From: Microvirga lotononidis
GTDB lineage: Bacteria > Pseudomonadota > Alphaproteobacteria > Rhizobiales > Beijerinckiaceae
Assembly: GCF_034627025.1 (NCBI RefSeq)
Contig: NZ_CP141049.1
Span: 868,001-932,000, forward strand
Reading direction: 5' to 3'
DNA: 64,000 nt
Below the pieces are notes generated by a model. The model ran no database searches. It saw nothing but the letters and a program-made list of their open reading frames with translations, and was not told the DNA's origin. How positions within the stretch are numbered: position 1 is the stretch's first letter; each line of letters starts with the position of its first letter. Shown here in pieces: positions 1-8,713 of the stretch. The position numbers were made by a program, and so were the translations under genes.

Positions 1-2
1 CC

Positions 3-653
3 GAACAGAAAGCGGTGCCCCTTACCTTTGCCTTCTGCCACGCGCATGCGCGACGGAAATTCTTTGAACTGGCCGATATCGAGAAAAGGGCTCGGGATCG
101 CAAAAGAAACGGCAAGCCGATCTCCCCGATCGCGTTGGAGGCCGTCAAGCGGTTCGACGCGCTGTTTGACATCGAGCGTCAGATCAACGGCTTGAGCGCC
201 GCGGAACGACTGGCTGTGCGGCAGGAGAAGAGCAAGCCGCTGTTCGATGACATGCACGAGTGGCTGAAGCGGGAGCGTGCCACGCTCACGCGATCGTCCG
301 AGGTGATCGGCGCCATCGACTACATGCTGAAGCGCTGGGATGGCTTTGCCCGGTTCCTGGAGGATGGCCGGGTGTGTCTGACGAACAATGCCGCCGAACG
401 GGCCTTGAGAGGGATCGCCCTGGGGCGCCGCAACTGGACCTTCGCCGGGTCCCAGCGCGGGGCGGATCGTGCCGCCGTCATGCTCACCCTCATCACGACC
501 TGTCGTCTTAACGACGTCGATCCAAAAGCCTGGCTCGCCGACGTACTGGCCCGGATTGCCGATCTTCCTGTCGCCCGCCTGCACGAATTGCTTCCCTGGG
601 AATGGAAAAGGCTACGGCAGGCCGAGAACCCGGCCTCCCAGCTGGCCGCGTGA
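3..653 (+). CDS. IS66-family transposase (TnpC), C-terminal part, cut by window edge
   Basis: The reading frame is open from the window edge, so the GTG at 15 is not a true start. The protein shows the IS66 TnpC C-terminal half: the AHARRKFFEL motif near the start, the TNNAAERALRGIALGRRNW block about residues 125-145, and the usual PWEW tail before the stop. This part carries the last catalytic acidic residue region of the DDE transposase. The N-terminal half lies outside the window, so completeness cannot be judged. The small gene that follows is a frequent type of IS66 companion. Confidence 0.9.
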   Translation, partial: EQKAVPLTFAFCHAHARRKFFELADIEKRARDRKRNGKPISPIALEAVKRFDALFDIERQINGLSAAERLAVRQEKSKPLFDDMHEWLKRERATLTRSSEVIGAIDYMLKRWDGFARFLEDGRVCLTNNAAERALRGIALGRRNWTFAGSQRGADRAAVMLTLITTCRLNDVDPKAWLADVLARIADLPVARLHELLPWEWKRLRQAENPASQLAA

Positions 654-671
654 CAGAAAAGGGACCGACGA

Positions 672-920
672 ATGGGATATCGCAACTCAACGCTGTACAC
701 GCTGAAATACGTGGCTGACATGCTCGGCGAAGACGAGGACGTCCTGCACGAGTGCTCGATCGAAATGTTCCCGGAAGACGGCCGCCTCAGTGCCTACGAC
801 AACTACCCAGCCTCCGAATTGACCGAGCACATTGTCCTCTTCACCGAGGATGGCATCGAGAACCTCAAGTACATCATCGAGGCTCGCAGGACCGTCGCAT
901 CACAAAAAGCCGCCCCTTAA
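672..920 (+). CDS. Small conserved-looking protein downstream of IS66 TnpC
   Basis: An 82-aa acidic protein starts 18 nt after the IS66 transposase stop, in the same direction, suggesting translation from the same transcript. It has no membrane segment or recognisable motif; the central part is rich in Asp/Glu and Tyr. I do not recognise the family. Short hypothetical genes in this position are common in rhizobial IS66 elements, so I infer it is an IS passenger or accessory gene. A purely spurious ORF is possible. Confidence 0.5.
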   Translation: MGYRNSTLYTLKYVADMLGEDEDVLHECSIEMFPEDGRLSAYDNYPASELTEHIVLFTEDGIENLKYIIEARRTVASQKAAP

Positions 921-1484
921 ACCTGCACCAACGTTAGCCACGATCCCATCGACGCGCGAGGCCTGATCCTGCGGTCTTCCTCGGATGCGTACCCTTCGTG
1001 ATCGACGCCTTCGCTCGCAAGATCGTGGGCTGGCGCGTGTCGCGCTCAGCCCGGGCCGCGTTCGTGCTCGATGCCCTGGAGCAGGCTCTCCACGAGCGGC
1101 GACCTCTCCGGCAAGCCAACCTCATTCACCACAGCGATAGAGGGGGTCAATACGTGTCATTTAAGTACACCGAGCGCCTCGCCGAGGCGAGGATTGAGCC
1201 ATCCGTCGGCAGTGTCGGCGACGCGTACGATGCTCTGGCGGAAACCGTCATCGGCCTCTTCAAGACTGAGGTGATCCATCGGCGTGGTCCGTGGCGCTCC
1301 TTTGAGGCCGTCGAATTCGTCACCCTCGAATGGGTCGATTGGTACAACAACCGGCGCCTGCTCGAGTCCATCGGCAGCATTCCGCCCGCCGAGGCGGAAG
1401 CCACCTACTATGCCCAGCTTGAGCTCACGCCGATGGCCGCATAGAATCCAAGCCAATTAGCCTCCGGAAAATCCGGCGCGGTTC
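921..1484 (+). mobile_element. IS3-family remnant, right part only
   Basis: The right end near 1455-1484 reads, on the minus strand, TGAACCGCGCCGGATTTT, typical of an IS3-family terminal repeat. It cuts directly into the serine recombinase gene beyond 1483. The left part of the element including orfA is absent; 921-990 carries no recognisable gene. Confidence 0.6.
992..1444 (+). pseudogene. IS3-family transposase OrfB, C-terminal fragment
   Basis: The frame reads FVIDAFARKIVGW, then HHSDRGGQYVS, then the DWYNNRRLLESIG region ending about 20 residues before the stop: the second Asp and C-terminal part of an IS3 rve (DDE) domain. The N-terminal half of OrfB is missing upstream of about 990, where the frame becomes unrelated. 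This IS3 differs from the three large IS3 copies elsewhere in the window. Its HHSD codons (1128-1140) match exactly a guide-like motif in the IS110 elements. Confidence 0.8.
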
Positions 1485-2109
1485 AAAGCAGCACCTGCCG
1501 GATTGTCTGGAGCTCAGCGAATTTACGGAAGACAAGCAGGATGCCGTCCTGGACGCGCCGATCAGGGTCCTTCTCGATACGGTTGTCATCCGTCTTCACG
1601 TAGCCGACGGCGACGGTCAAATGGAGCTCGCCCCGCCGCGCCTTTTGGCGCATGGCCTCGACGGACCGCTGTCGAAAGATTGACAACTCCATCTCGCTCA
1701 TGGTGCCCTTCATCCCAAGCAACAGCCGGTCATTGGGGGAGCGTGGATCATAGATTGCTTCCTCGTCGACAATCAATGTGCCGACCAGGCCGCAGAACTC
1801 CAGCAAAGTGTGCCAATCGCGGCCGTTCCGGGCAAGGCGTGATGCCTCCAGCGATACCACGGCGCCAACCCGCTCTTCGCAAATCGCTGCCAGCAGCTTC
1901 TCGAAGCCTGGTCGGACCGTTCCGCCACCGGATCGGCCGAGATCATCGTCGACGAGTTGGACATCGTCCCAGCCGAGCTGCCGCGCGCGTTCGACTAGAC
2001 CATACTGACGGCGCTGGCTCTCGAGATTGTTGATGACCTGATATGCCTTGGACTGACGGACATACACGAGAGCGGCACGAGCAAGGTGCGTGGGCGTGAT
2101 CTTACTCAT
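1483..2109 (-). pseudogene. Serine site-specific recombinase (resolvase/invertase), N-terminal part
   Basis: Residues 13-170 form a serine recombinase catalytic domain: ALVYVRQS with the nucleophilic Ser at about 20, the SLEASRLARNGRDW block, and LLLGMKGTMSEMEL. Large serine recombinases of this group run well over 500 residues; here the frame stops after RQVLL where the IS3 remnant begins, so the DNA-binding C-terminal region is gone. The start overlaps the stop of the upstream gene by 4 nt (coupled translation). It is probably inactive as a recombinase. Confidence 0.85.
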
Positions 2110-2609
2110 TGCGTGCTCCCTTTTTGCCGTTGGCTGGAGGCTCTTTGGCCGGCTTCGTCGCCGCCTCCATCAGCAATGCTTGCAGAAGAGCCACTGCCTT
2201 CTGGCGGTCGGCGCCGCTCAGGTCGCCGGGTTGGGTGAGTGGAAGGAACAGATCCATTTGCACGCGACACTGCCGTCTCATTGCCGAATCCTCCGGGGCT
2301 TTCTTCCTCCAGACGACAGACTACGAGACGATCAACCAGATGGCGCAATTGAAGGAGTTGGCTGACCGGAAGGCGCGGAACTGTTACGATCTCTATCGAA
2401 TAGGCTGCCGGATCGAACATCCAGGCCGGCACTTGGAAGGAGCCGCCCTGCGGTTGCCGGATCAGGAAATAATGAACACCATCATACTCATGGTCGCCGA
2501 TCACCAGCACGGGTCGGCCAGCCAGCGGATGGTACGGATAGGCGATAACGGCTTCGAACGTCAGGAACCCGGCACTATGTCCCCGGCTCGGATGGTGGCG
2601 GCCGCACAT
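2106..2609 (-). CDS. DUF5372-like protein coupled to the serine recombinase
   Basis: A 167-aa protein containing FEAVIAYPYHPLAGRPVLVIG and a VPRLPVSQLLQLRHLVDRLV segment. I recall this arrangement, a small YPYHPL-type protein directly upstream of a large serine recombinase, from rhizobial elements; the family name DUF5372 is from memory. Its stop overlaps the recombinase start by 4 nt, so the two form one operon. The C-terminal 50 residues are polar and low complexity. The true start is uncertain because an IS66 remnant abuts at about 2610. Confidence 0.6.
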   Translation of the reverse strand: MCGRHHPSRGHSAGFLTFEAVIAYPYHPLAGRPVLVIGDHEYDGVHYFLIRQPQGGSFQVPAWMFDPAAYSIEIVTVPRLPVSQLLQLRHLVDRLVVCRLEEESPGGFGNETAVSRANGSVPSTHPTRRPERRRPPEGSGSSASIADGGGDEAGQRASSQRQKGSTQ

Positions 2610-2611
2610 GG

Positions 2612-2755
2612 GCAGCTATCGCGAGCCTTCTGGCCACGGCCAAAATGAACAACGTCGATCCGCACGCTTGGCTGACCCAGACCCTTGAGCGCATTGCCAA
2701 CGGGTGGCCCGACCGCGAGATCGAAGCCCTCATGCCGTGGAACTACCGTCCCTGA
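2612..2755 (+). pseudogene. IS66-family TnpC, extreme C-terminal fragment
   Basis: The frame reads AAIASLLATAKMNNVDPHAW, then TLERIANG and ends LMPWNYRP-stop, the characteristic last ~47 residues of IS66 TnpC. No upstream part is present: the frame joins the DUF5372-like gene region at 2611. It marks a deletion or recombination breakpoint. Confidence 0.75.
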
Positions 2756-2756
2756 G

Positions 2757-2871
2757 CGGCATCAGCTGCCCGCATACAGTCGAAGCCCTTCCAGGCCCGA
2801 TAGTCATCGTGCAGCGTCAGCCACAGCAGGGCGAGCACGGTCTCGTCGATCTTGTCGTGGTCGATCTCCAT
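2757..2871 (-). pseudogene. DUF6429-like small protein, N-terminal fragment
   Basis: Translating the minus strand from the ATG at 2871 gives MEIDHDKIDETVLALLWLTL, followed by HDDYRAWKGFD. This matches the N-terminus of a short IS-associated rhizobial protein (DUF6429, from memory). The frame then runs into the IS66 remnant at about 2757, so the C-terminal half is lost. A second damaged copy lies at 50232-50366. Confidence 0.6.
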
Positions 2872-3129
2872 GCCGCCAATCTACCATGCCGCAGTCGAAA
2901 TTCCGCGGTCCTCGGCGGCTTGCAATTACCCACAATTCTGGCGTTGAACGGCAGCGCTTGCCTGGCTGAAACCGGCATGATTCCCTGTCTGGCTCCTCAT
3001 CCCTGGAGAGAGGTGCCCCATGGACTGGGTTCTATCTCATCCCTCCCGTAATCATGCTCAGACCCGCAGGCCGGGATCATGTCAGGTGATCTCTGGCCCG
3101 CGAAGCTGCGGCTGTGCGGGTGCCACACC
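2872..3129. other. Intergenic stretch before the IS4-like gene
   Basis: No supported gene. The last part (about 3000-3129) is probably the left end and leader of the IS4-like element; no clear terminal repeat partner survives because the right half of that element is missing. Confidence 0.4.
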
Positions 3130-3864
3130 ATGACGAGGGCCTCGCTCCCGGCACCCCACTCCATTGACGATGCTGCGGATGTCGTCGCCTGGGTCGATCG
3201 GGAGCTCGCCGGCTGCAGCTTGCCCGATCAACGTCTCGGCCGGCGCCTCCGCAAGCTTCTCGTCCAGATTGCCGGCGCCGTCGGAGGCAGCCTTCCGCTG
3301 GCCTGCCAGGACTGGGCCAACACCAAAGCAGCCTATCGCTTCCTGTCCAATGCCAAAGTCTCCGAGCACGCGATCCTTCAGGGCCACTTCCAGGCCACCC
3401 GCAGCCGCTTTGCTGCGGTCGATGGCCCGATCCTGGTCATTCAGGACACTACGGAACTGCCCTACCAGCGCGCACAGCCCCGGCGGATTGGGTCCATCTG
3501 CCGGGTCAACAGCGGGCGCGACAAGGAAGGCCGCTACAGGATGCACACGGTGTGCGGGCTGCTGATGCACTCCTGCCTGGCCGTAACCGCAGAGGGGCTG
3601 CCACTCGGGCTGTCGGCGATCAAGTTCTGGACGAGAGCTCAGTTCAAAGGCACCAAGGAACTCAAGCGCAGGATCAACCCGACCCGGGTGCCGATCGACC
3701 AGAAGGAGAGCATCCGCTGGCTCGAGTGCATGAAGCAGTCCGTGGCGCTGTTTGGCGCGCCGGAACGCTGCATCCATATCGGCGACCGCGAGAACGACAT
3801 CTACGGGTTCTTCTGCACGGCTCAGGCTTTGGGCACGCACTTCCTGGTGCGGACCTGCGTGGAT
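3130..3864 (+). pseudogene. IS4-family (Tn5-type) transposase, interrupted by IS3
   Basis: The frame opens upstream, but MTRASLPAPHSIDDAADVVA from the ATG at 3130 is the likely start. It has the Tn5-type N-terminal domain (LPDQRLGRRLRKL, WANTKAAYRFL), the first Asp in ILVIQDTTEL, then IHIGDRENDIYGFF. The frame enters the IS3 left repeat at 3865 and the catalytic Glu region is absent. The sequence right of the IS3 copy (7947) belongs to a different IS, so the missing half was removed by rearrangement rather than simply displaced. Confidence 0.8.
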
Positions 3865-3917
3865 TGGACTTGTTTCGGGAAAGTGGAGAGCACTTCTTAT
3901 CATCCAGGAGGTGCTCC

Positions 3918-4208
3918 ATGCCCCACACACGCTTTACGAGAGAGTTTCGGGATGAGGCGGTGCGGCTCGCTCTGACCAGCGGCCGCAGCCGACGGGCGAT
4001 TGCTGAGGATCTCGGCGTCGGCCTGTCGACCCTGCGCAGCTGGCTCGACCGTCGCCGTGAGCACGAGATCGACGCTCCGCCCGAGGAGCGGCAGGAGGAC
4101 ATGGCGACCGAGCTGAAGCGGCTGCGGCGCGAGAACGAGATCCTGCGTCAGGAGCGGGAGATCCTCAAACGGGCCACCGCTTTTTTCGCCAAGGAGGGAA
4201 GTCGATGA
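3918..4208 (+). CDS. IS3-family OrfA (copy A)
   Basis: A 96-aa protein beginning MPHTRFTREFRDEAV with a helix-turn-helix (SRRAIAEDLGVGLSTLRSWL, about 25-45) and a leucine-zipper-like tail (ELKRLRRENEILRQEREILK) typical of IS3 OrfA. The start has an AGGAG-type ribosome site. The stop overlaps the orfB ATG by 4 nt (ATGA), with the run of T/C before it typical of IS3 frameshifting into OrfAB. It appears intact, unlike the copy at 49865-50180. Confidence 0.9.
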   Translation: MPHTRFTREFRDEAVRLALTSGRSRRAIAEDLGVGLSTLRSWLDRRREHEIDAPPEERQEDMATELKRLRRENEILRQEREILKRATAFFAKEGSR

Positions 4209-4785
4209 AGCTCCGGTTCATCGATGCGGCGAAAGAGAGCTTCCCCGTCACCCGTCTGTGCCAGGTCCTCGGTGTCAGCCAGAGTGGCTACTTTGCCTGG
4301 AGATCGCGTCCAGCCAGCCCGCGCCAGCGGGAGGATCTGGTGCTGTTGGCCCACATCCGCTCGGCCTTCACCCGCTCGCATGAGACCTACGGCAGTCCAC
4401 GCATGACCCGCGAGCTGCAGGATGAAGGACTGCAAGTCGGTCGCCGTCGGACCGCCCGGCTGATGCGGGAGAATGGCCTCAAGGTGCGGCAGAAGCGGCG
4501 CTTCAAACGCACCACTGACAGCCACCACGCCTTTCCGATCGCACCCAACCTGCTCGAGCAGGATTTCTCAGCCACTCGTCCGAACCAGAAATGGAACGCC
4601 GATATCTCATACGTGTGGACGAACGAGGGCTGGCTGTATCTGGCCGTGGTCCTCGATCTGTTTGCTCGCCGGGTGGTTGGTTGGGCGGTGAGTGACCGGC
4701 TGCACAAGGAACTCGCGCTCGAGGCGCTGCGCAAGGCTCTGGCGATCCGAAGACCCGGCGAGGGGCTGACCCACCACGCGGACAG
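4205..4785 (+). pseudogene. IS3-family OrfB, N-terminal part (copy A)
   Basis: Starts MKLRFIDAAKESFPV. It has the HTH_21 region (ETYGSPRMTRELQDEG), then NQKWNADISYVW with the first catalytic Asp and VVLDLFARRVVGW. The frame reaches THHAD, the equivalent of the HHSD second-Asp motif, and is then replaced by IS110 sequence. The remainder of OrfB is at 7640-7936, beyond the IS110 and IS30. Confidence 0.9.
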
Positions 4786-5069
4786 TAAGTATGCTTAGGC
4801 CAGTGTTCCTGGGCGGCCTGACCCTCACGGCGATAGACCGGCTAACATCACTGGTATCGCAAGGCGCCGGTGTGGCCTGACCCACACGCTGATCGACCAC
4901 AACCCGTGTCTTTCCTCGGACCTGTCGGCCGCCCGGGAGCCTTGCGGTGAGGTTTGCCTCACCGGTGCATGTGACCCAAGAAGGGCCTGACATCCTGTCG
5001 CATTACTGTCCTGTCCAGGCATGCGGTCGTGGTGAACCGTCGATCCACGGTCGAACCAGGAGAGCCGGT
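4786..5069 (+). ncRNA. Putative IS110 bridge RNA region (copy A)
   Basis: IS110-group elements characterised so far encode a structured bridge RNA in the 5' noncoding end, whose loops pair with donor and target DNA. This 284-nt region has two repeated segments that each begin GCCTGACCC (about 4818 and 4876) and many self-complementary stretches. Segment one carries CTCACGGCGATAG (4824-4836), resembling the HHSD codons where the element is inserted. Exact RNA ends are unknown. Confidence 0.45.
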
Positions 5070-6152
5070 ATGGAAGTTGGTCAGGACGTTGTCTTACATC
5101 CCGTTGTCGGCGGGGTCGACACGCACAAAGATCTTCACGTCGCCGCTGTTGTCGACGAACACGACCGTGTTCTCGGGACCCAGTGCTTTGCGACAACCCG
5201 ACAGGGATATCGGCAGATGCTCGCCTGGATGCGCTCCTTCGGACAGCTCCGGTGCGTTGGCATTGAGGCCTCAGGCACCTATGGCGCCGGGTTGCTGCGC
5301 TCCATGCAGAATGCCGGTGTCGAAGTTCTGGAGGTCACGGCTCCGGATAAACCGGACCGGCGCAAGCGGGGCAAGAACGATGATCTCGACGCTCAGAACG
5401 CCGCGCATGCCGCCTTTGCCGGCAAGCGCACCGTCACGCCCAGAAGCCGGGATGGCATGATCGAATCCTTGCGCGTTCTCAAGGCGTGTCGAAAGACAGC
5501 AGTGGTGGCGCGGCGCATCGCGTTGCAGATGATCCAGAACACCATCGTCTGCGCGCCGGACGGGTTGCGGGAGGCGCTGCGCCAGATGACCCGCATGCAG
5601 CTGGTCAGGACCTTGGCGGCATGGCGGCCTGACCTGACTGACTACCGCAATGTGGATTCCGCCTATAGGATCAGCCTCAAGTCGCTCGGCCGCCGCTATG
5701 TCGAACTGCACGATGAGATTGCCGACTTGGACGTTATGATCGGTGCCATTGTCGATGAACTTGCCCCCAACCTCGTGGCCCGGAACTCGATTGGTCACGC
5801 AGGGGCGGCCCAGTTGCTCCTGACAGCGGGGGACAATCCGGAGCGCTTGCATTCCGAGGCCGGCTTTGCCGCACTCTGCGGTGTCAGCCCGGTCCCAGCC
5901 TCGTCCGGCAAGACGACGCGCCACCGTCTCAACCGGGGTGGTGATCGAGCCGCCAACAGTGCTCTGCACATCATTGCGATCGGGAGGCTTCGGACCGATC
6001 CGCGAACCAAGGCCTACATGGCTAAACGCGTCGCTGAAGGCCACTCCAAGCTTGAGGCGATCCGGTGCCTGAAGCGCTACATCGCGCGCGAGGTGTTCAC
6101 CCTAATCAGCCAGCGGCAAAAGGAGATCAACCAGGCTCGGATCACCGCTTGA
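5070..6152 (+). CDS. IS110-family transposase (copy A)
   Basis: A 360-aa DEDD transposase. The start at 5070 ([20 protein letters not shown]) has an AGGAG site 8 nt upstream; the frame is open further upstream but that part lies in the noncoding region. The N-terminal RuvC-like domain shows [22 protein letters not shown] and the [11 protein letters not shown] block; the C-terminal Tnp domain shows [40 protein letters not shown] with the catalytic Ser region, and RRGGD-like NRGGDRAAN. Full length and free of frameshifts; identical in protein to the copy at 47921-49003. Confidence 0.93.
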   Translation: MEVGQDVVLHPVVGGVDTHKDLHVAAVVDEHDRVLGTQCFATTRQGYRQMLAWMRSFGQLRCVGIEASGTYGAGLLRSMQNAGVEVLEVTAPDKPDRRKRGKNDDLDAQNAAHAAFAGKRTVTPRSRDGMIESLRVLKACRKTAVVARRIALQMIQNTIVCAPDGLREALRQMTRMQLVRTLAAWRPDLTDYRNVDSAYRISLKSLGRRYVELHDEIADLDVMIGAIVDELAPNLVARNSIGHAGAAQLLLTAGDNPERLHSEAGFAALCGVSPVPASSGKTTRHRLNRGGDRAANSALHIIAIGRLRTDPRTKAYMAKRVAEGHSKLEAIRCLKRYIAREVFTLISQRQKEINQARITA

Positions 6153-6180
6153 CAAACAGAAGGGCGTCCGCGGCAGCCAG

Positions 6181-7639
6181 GACGGATTCAAGCAGTCGTC
6201 GCAACACGTATTCTGTTGCCTTCTCGCAGCCACTCGTCAAGCCCCTCGGCAGGGGTTCTCCAGCTCAGCGTCTTTCTCGGCCTTGCGTTGAGGGCGGCTG
6301 CCACGGCAGCGATCTCCTCGGCGCTGTGCACACTCAGATCGGTGCCTTTCGGGAAGTACTGACGCAGCAGTCCGTTGGTGTTCTCGTTGGTGCCCCGTTG
6401 CCAAGGGCTGTGGGGATCACAGAAGTAGACTTGGATGCCCGCATCGATCTTGAGACGAGCATGCTGGGCCATTTCGGCGCCCTGATCCCAGGTCAGCGAT
6501 CGGCGCAATTCTTCGGGTAAGGTGATGATGGTGCGCGTGATCGCGTCGCGCGCAGCCTCGGCCCCATGGCCTGCCAGCGCCGGCCCGTTCTTGAGGCGCG
6601 GCGCGTCACCGTGGCCCGCGAGGCGAGGAAGATGCAGCAGCATCGTGAACCGGCTTGTGCGCTCGACCAGGGTGCCAATCGCCGAGCTGCCAAGACCCAG
6701 GATGAGGTCTCCTTCCCAATGACCTGGTACCGCCCGATCGGCCGCCTCAGCAGGACGCTGGCTGATCATGATCTCAGGCGCGACAAAACTCTTACCGCGC
6801 CGGCGGACACGTGCCCGCGGCACCCGCAATACCCGCCCGGTTCGCAAGCAGGCCGTGAGTTCACGGCGCAGCGCTCCTTTGCCTTGGATGAAGAGGGCCT
6901 GATAGATCGCTTCGTGGCTGATGCGCATGGTCCTGTCGTCCGGAAAGTCGATCGGCAGGCGTCGGGCAATCTGCTCCGGGCTCCAGGCTCTGGCCCACCG
7001 CCGATCCTGTCGCTTGCCATGCCGGCGGCTCTTCCAGGCGACGGGAGGGCCGGGAATGGCAACGCCGTTCGAAGCAACGACGACGCCAGCCAATCTCTCC
7101 TCCACATAAGTGCGCAAGGTCGCGTTGAGGGCAAGCTTCGTCGGCTTCGGGCGACGGGCTGATCGCTCGGCATGCCACTGGGCGGTCGTCGCGCGATACT
7201 CCAGTCCACCGCTGCGGGTGGCTGCGTTGCGCCGCAACTCCCGGGAGATCGTCGAGGCAGATCACCGAGCCGGCGCCCGATCTCCTGCATGGACTGGCCC
7301 TGGACCCGCAGAAGCGCAATCTCCTCGCGCTCCAGCAGCGACAGGTACCGCCCGGAGGGCGGCTTGGCTGAAGATCTGAACATCGCTGGGGGCATGCCAC
7401 CTGCCTTTCGGAACCACCTGTACCCGACAGGGTGTGACACACCGGCCTCGACCGCAGCATCCTCGCTGCTCATCCCCGTTGCGATCGCAAGCCAAAACCG
7501 ACGCCCTTCATCGCGTCCCGCCACAGGGGGCCGACCTGGCGACGGTAGCGGCGCTCGTCCAGATCGATCCGACCGCCGCTTTCGAATGCTCATCGCAACC
7601 TCCTCCTTCAGGGTGTTGCGACGACCGTTTGAATCCGTC
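6181..7639 (-). mobile_element. IS30-family element inserted in IS3 copy A
   Basis: The terminal inverted repeats are GACGGATTCAAGCAGTCGTC at 6181 and its near match GACGGATTCAAACGGTCGTC read inward from 7639. It is flanked by a CAG duplication (6178-6180 and 7640-7642). It splits the IS3 OrfB codons GSQ/YC. IS30 elements usually make 2-3 bp duplications. Confidence 0.88.
6188..7593 (-). pseudogene. IS30-family transposase, one frameshift
   Basis: The N-terminal part (from 7593) has the helix-turn-helix LSLLEREEIALLRVQGQSMQ and EIGRRLG. At about 7255 the frame shifts by one base, and the rest continues in the other frame as TISRELRRNA, WSPEQIARRL, ISHEAIYQALF, the DDE segments GHWEGDLILG, LTWDQGAEMAQH and NENTNGLLRQYFPKGTDLS. 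Joined, the protein would be about 450 aa, a little longer than usual. I see no slippery run at the shift, so this is more likely a mutation than programmed frameshifting. Confidence 0.85.
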
Positions 7640-7936
7640 CAGTATTGTTCGATCGCGTATCAGGCCGAGCTGAGGAAGCACGGCATCCGGATCTCGATGT
7701 CGGGCAAGGGAAACTGTTACGATAATTCGGTGGTCGAGACCTTCTTCAAGACCTTGAAGTCCGAGTTGGTCTGGCGCACCGTCTTCCAGACGAGAGCTGA
7801 GGCGAAGGCGGCGATTGGGCGTTATATCGATGGCTTCTACAACCCGGTCCGGCGTCATTCGACCCTGGACTATGTCAGTCCGGTTCAATTTGAAAGGCTG
7901 GCCGGACCGCTACAAAACCGCTCTCCACTAAACTGA
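7640..7936 (+). pseudogene. IS3-family OrfB, C-terminal part (copy A)
   Basis: The frame resumes as QYCSIAYQAEL, then [20 protein letters not shown] with the catalytic Glu, and YIDGFYNPVRRHSTLDYVSP. It completes the OrfB begun at 4205. At IDG/FYNP this copy has no intron, which fixes the insertion point of the group II intron seen in copies B and C. Confidence 0.88.
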
Positions 7937-7946
7937 AGCAAGACCA

Positions 7947-8364
7947 CAGAAGTCCTATCCCAATACCCTGGATGGCATTGAGAGAGCAGCCGCTTGGGTG
8001 ATGAAGGTTTCCAACGCCTCAGCCTTGGCAGTTCATGCGATTCTCGAGCCTACAGCGGCCTACCAAGAACTGGGTGCCGCTAAAGGCATCCCGGTTTCCC
8101 TTGTCAGCTCTGCCCAAATCCGCAACTTCGCCAAGGGCATGGCAGTCTTGAGCAAGACCGACCAGATCGATGCGCTGCTCTATGAGGCAGCCCAGGTGCT
8201 GCTGACCCGGGTGCAGAAATGGTCGTGGCTGAAAGCCTGGGCCGTGAATGTGGCCCGACGGCGCGGCCTGCAAAAGGCCATCGTGGCTCTGGCGCGCCGT
8301 ATGGCTGTGATCATGCACCGCCTCTGGAGCGATGACACCGAGTTCCGCTGGGCCAAGGAGGGTC
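7947..8364 (+). pseudogene. IS110/IS1111-family transposase, internally deleted
   Basis: The frame reads NTLDGIERAAAW, ILEPTAAYQELGAAKGIPVS, FAKGMAVLSKTDQIDA (the DEDD N-terminal domain), and then jumps within a few codons to a C-terminal piece, NVARRRGLQKAIVALARRMA. The middle including the catalytic Ser region is missing, as is the very N-terminus, cut by the IS3 right end. Confidence 0.75.
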
Positions 8365-8422
8365 TCTCGCCCTCTTCGGCTGATCGCTCAGAACAATCGC
8401 CTGTCAGCCGAAGAGGGCGAGA
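8365..8422. repeat. Perfect 19-bp inverted repeat with 20-nt loop
   Basis: TCTCGCCCTCTTCGGCTGA at 8365-8383 is perfectly repeated in reverse at 8404-8422. It follows the IS1111 fragment, whose relatives carry subterminal inverted repeats, and there is no T-run after it. It may be an IS1111 end structure or a transcription barrier upstream of the effector promoter. Confidence 0.6.
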
Positions 8423-8695
8423 TCCAAGATCCGCCCCCGGTGAGAGACGTCACTCGCGGGGGGATGGATGAGGTGATTTCACTCGGGCACTTGTGTAGAT
8501 CGTGTTTTGTGCGATCAGAACGCGCAACTGATCGGGCCACATCATTCTTCTGATCCCAAACTGGGAGAGCCACAGAGCAGATCCCGAAGAGAAGCAAGAA
8601 CACGCGAGTGACATCAGACATCGGAGCGGTAAAGCAGCCCGAAAGCGTTTGACCTTGAACCGCCGAATAGAGAAGTGCAGGAAAAACGCCCTTCG
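8423..8695. other. Promoter-side intergenic region of the effector gene
   Basis: No gene supported. It separates IS debris from the tts box at 8696; no -35/-10 pair could be called confidently. Confidence 0.4.
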
Positions 8696-8713
8696 TCAGC
8701 TACTCGTCAGCTA
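8696..8713 (+). promoter_or_regulatory. Degenerate tts box (TtsI site)
   Basis: GTCAGCTACTCGTCAGCT matches the tts-box core (GTCAGCTTNTCGAAAGCT) at all but three positions, with correct spacing. The site lies 51 nt upstream of the ATG at 8765. The same TCGTCAGCT second half occurs in the site upstream of nopB. Confidence 0.65.

Larger units (their letters stand above)
4786..6159 (+). mobile_element. IS110-family element (copy A) in IS3 orfB
   Basis: Boundaries were found by comparing three IS3 copies. Left, ...GACAG is followed by TAAGTATGC; right, ACAAACAG is followed by the resumed IS3 frame AAGGGCGTCCGC. There are no terminal inverted repeats, as expected of IS110. It has a ~285-nt 5' noncoding region and one transposase gene. 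The same element sits at the same IS3 codons at 24091 and 47914. Ends are accurate to about 3 nt. Confidence 0.8.
4547..6165 (+). repeat. Large inverted repeat 1, left arm
   Basis: The end of IS3 orfB N-part plus IS110 copy A is nearly identical to 47908-49526 in the opposite direction (about 1.6 kb). Recombination between the arms would invert 41 kb holding most of the T3SS genes. Confidence 0.8.
3865..7946 (+). mobile_element. IS3-family element copy A with nested IS110 and IS30
   Basis: The left end starts TGGACTTGTTTCGGG at 3865; the right end, read on the minus strand from 7946, is TGGTCTTGCTTCAG, with GTGGAGAGC in both repeats. Inside are orfA, orfB up to its HHSD-equivalent codons, an IS110 (4786-6159), an IS30 (6181-7639) and the orfB tail. 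The outside flanks are an IS4-like gene on the left and an IS1111 fragment on the right, with no target duplication, so this copy has taken part in a rearrangement. Confidence 0.85.
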
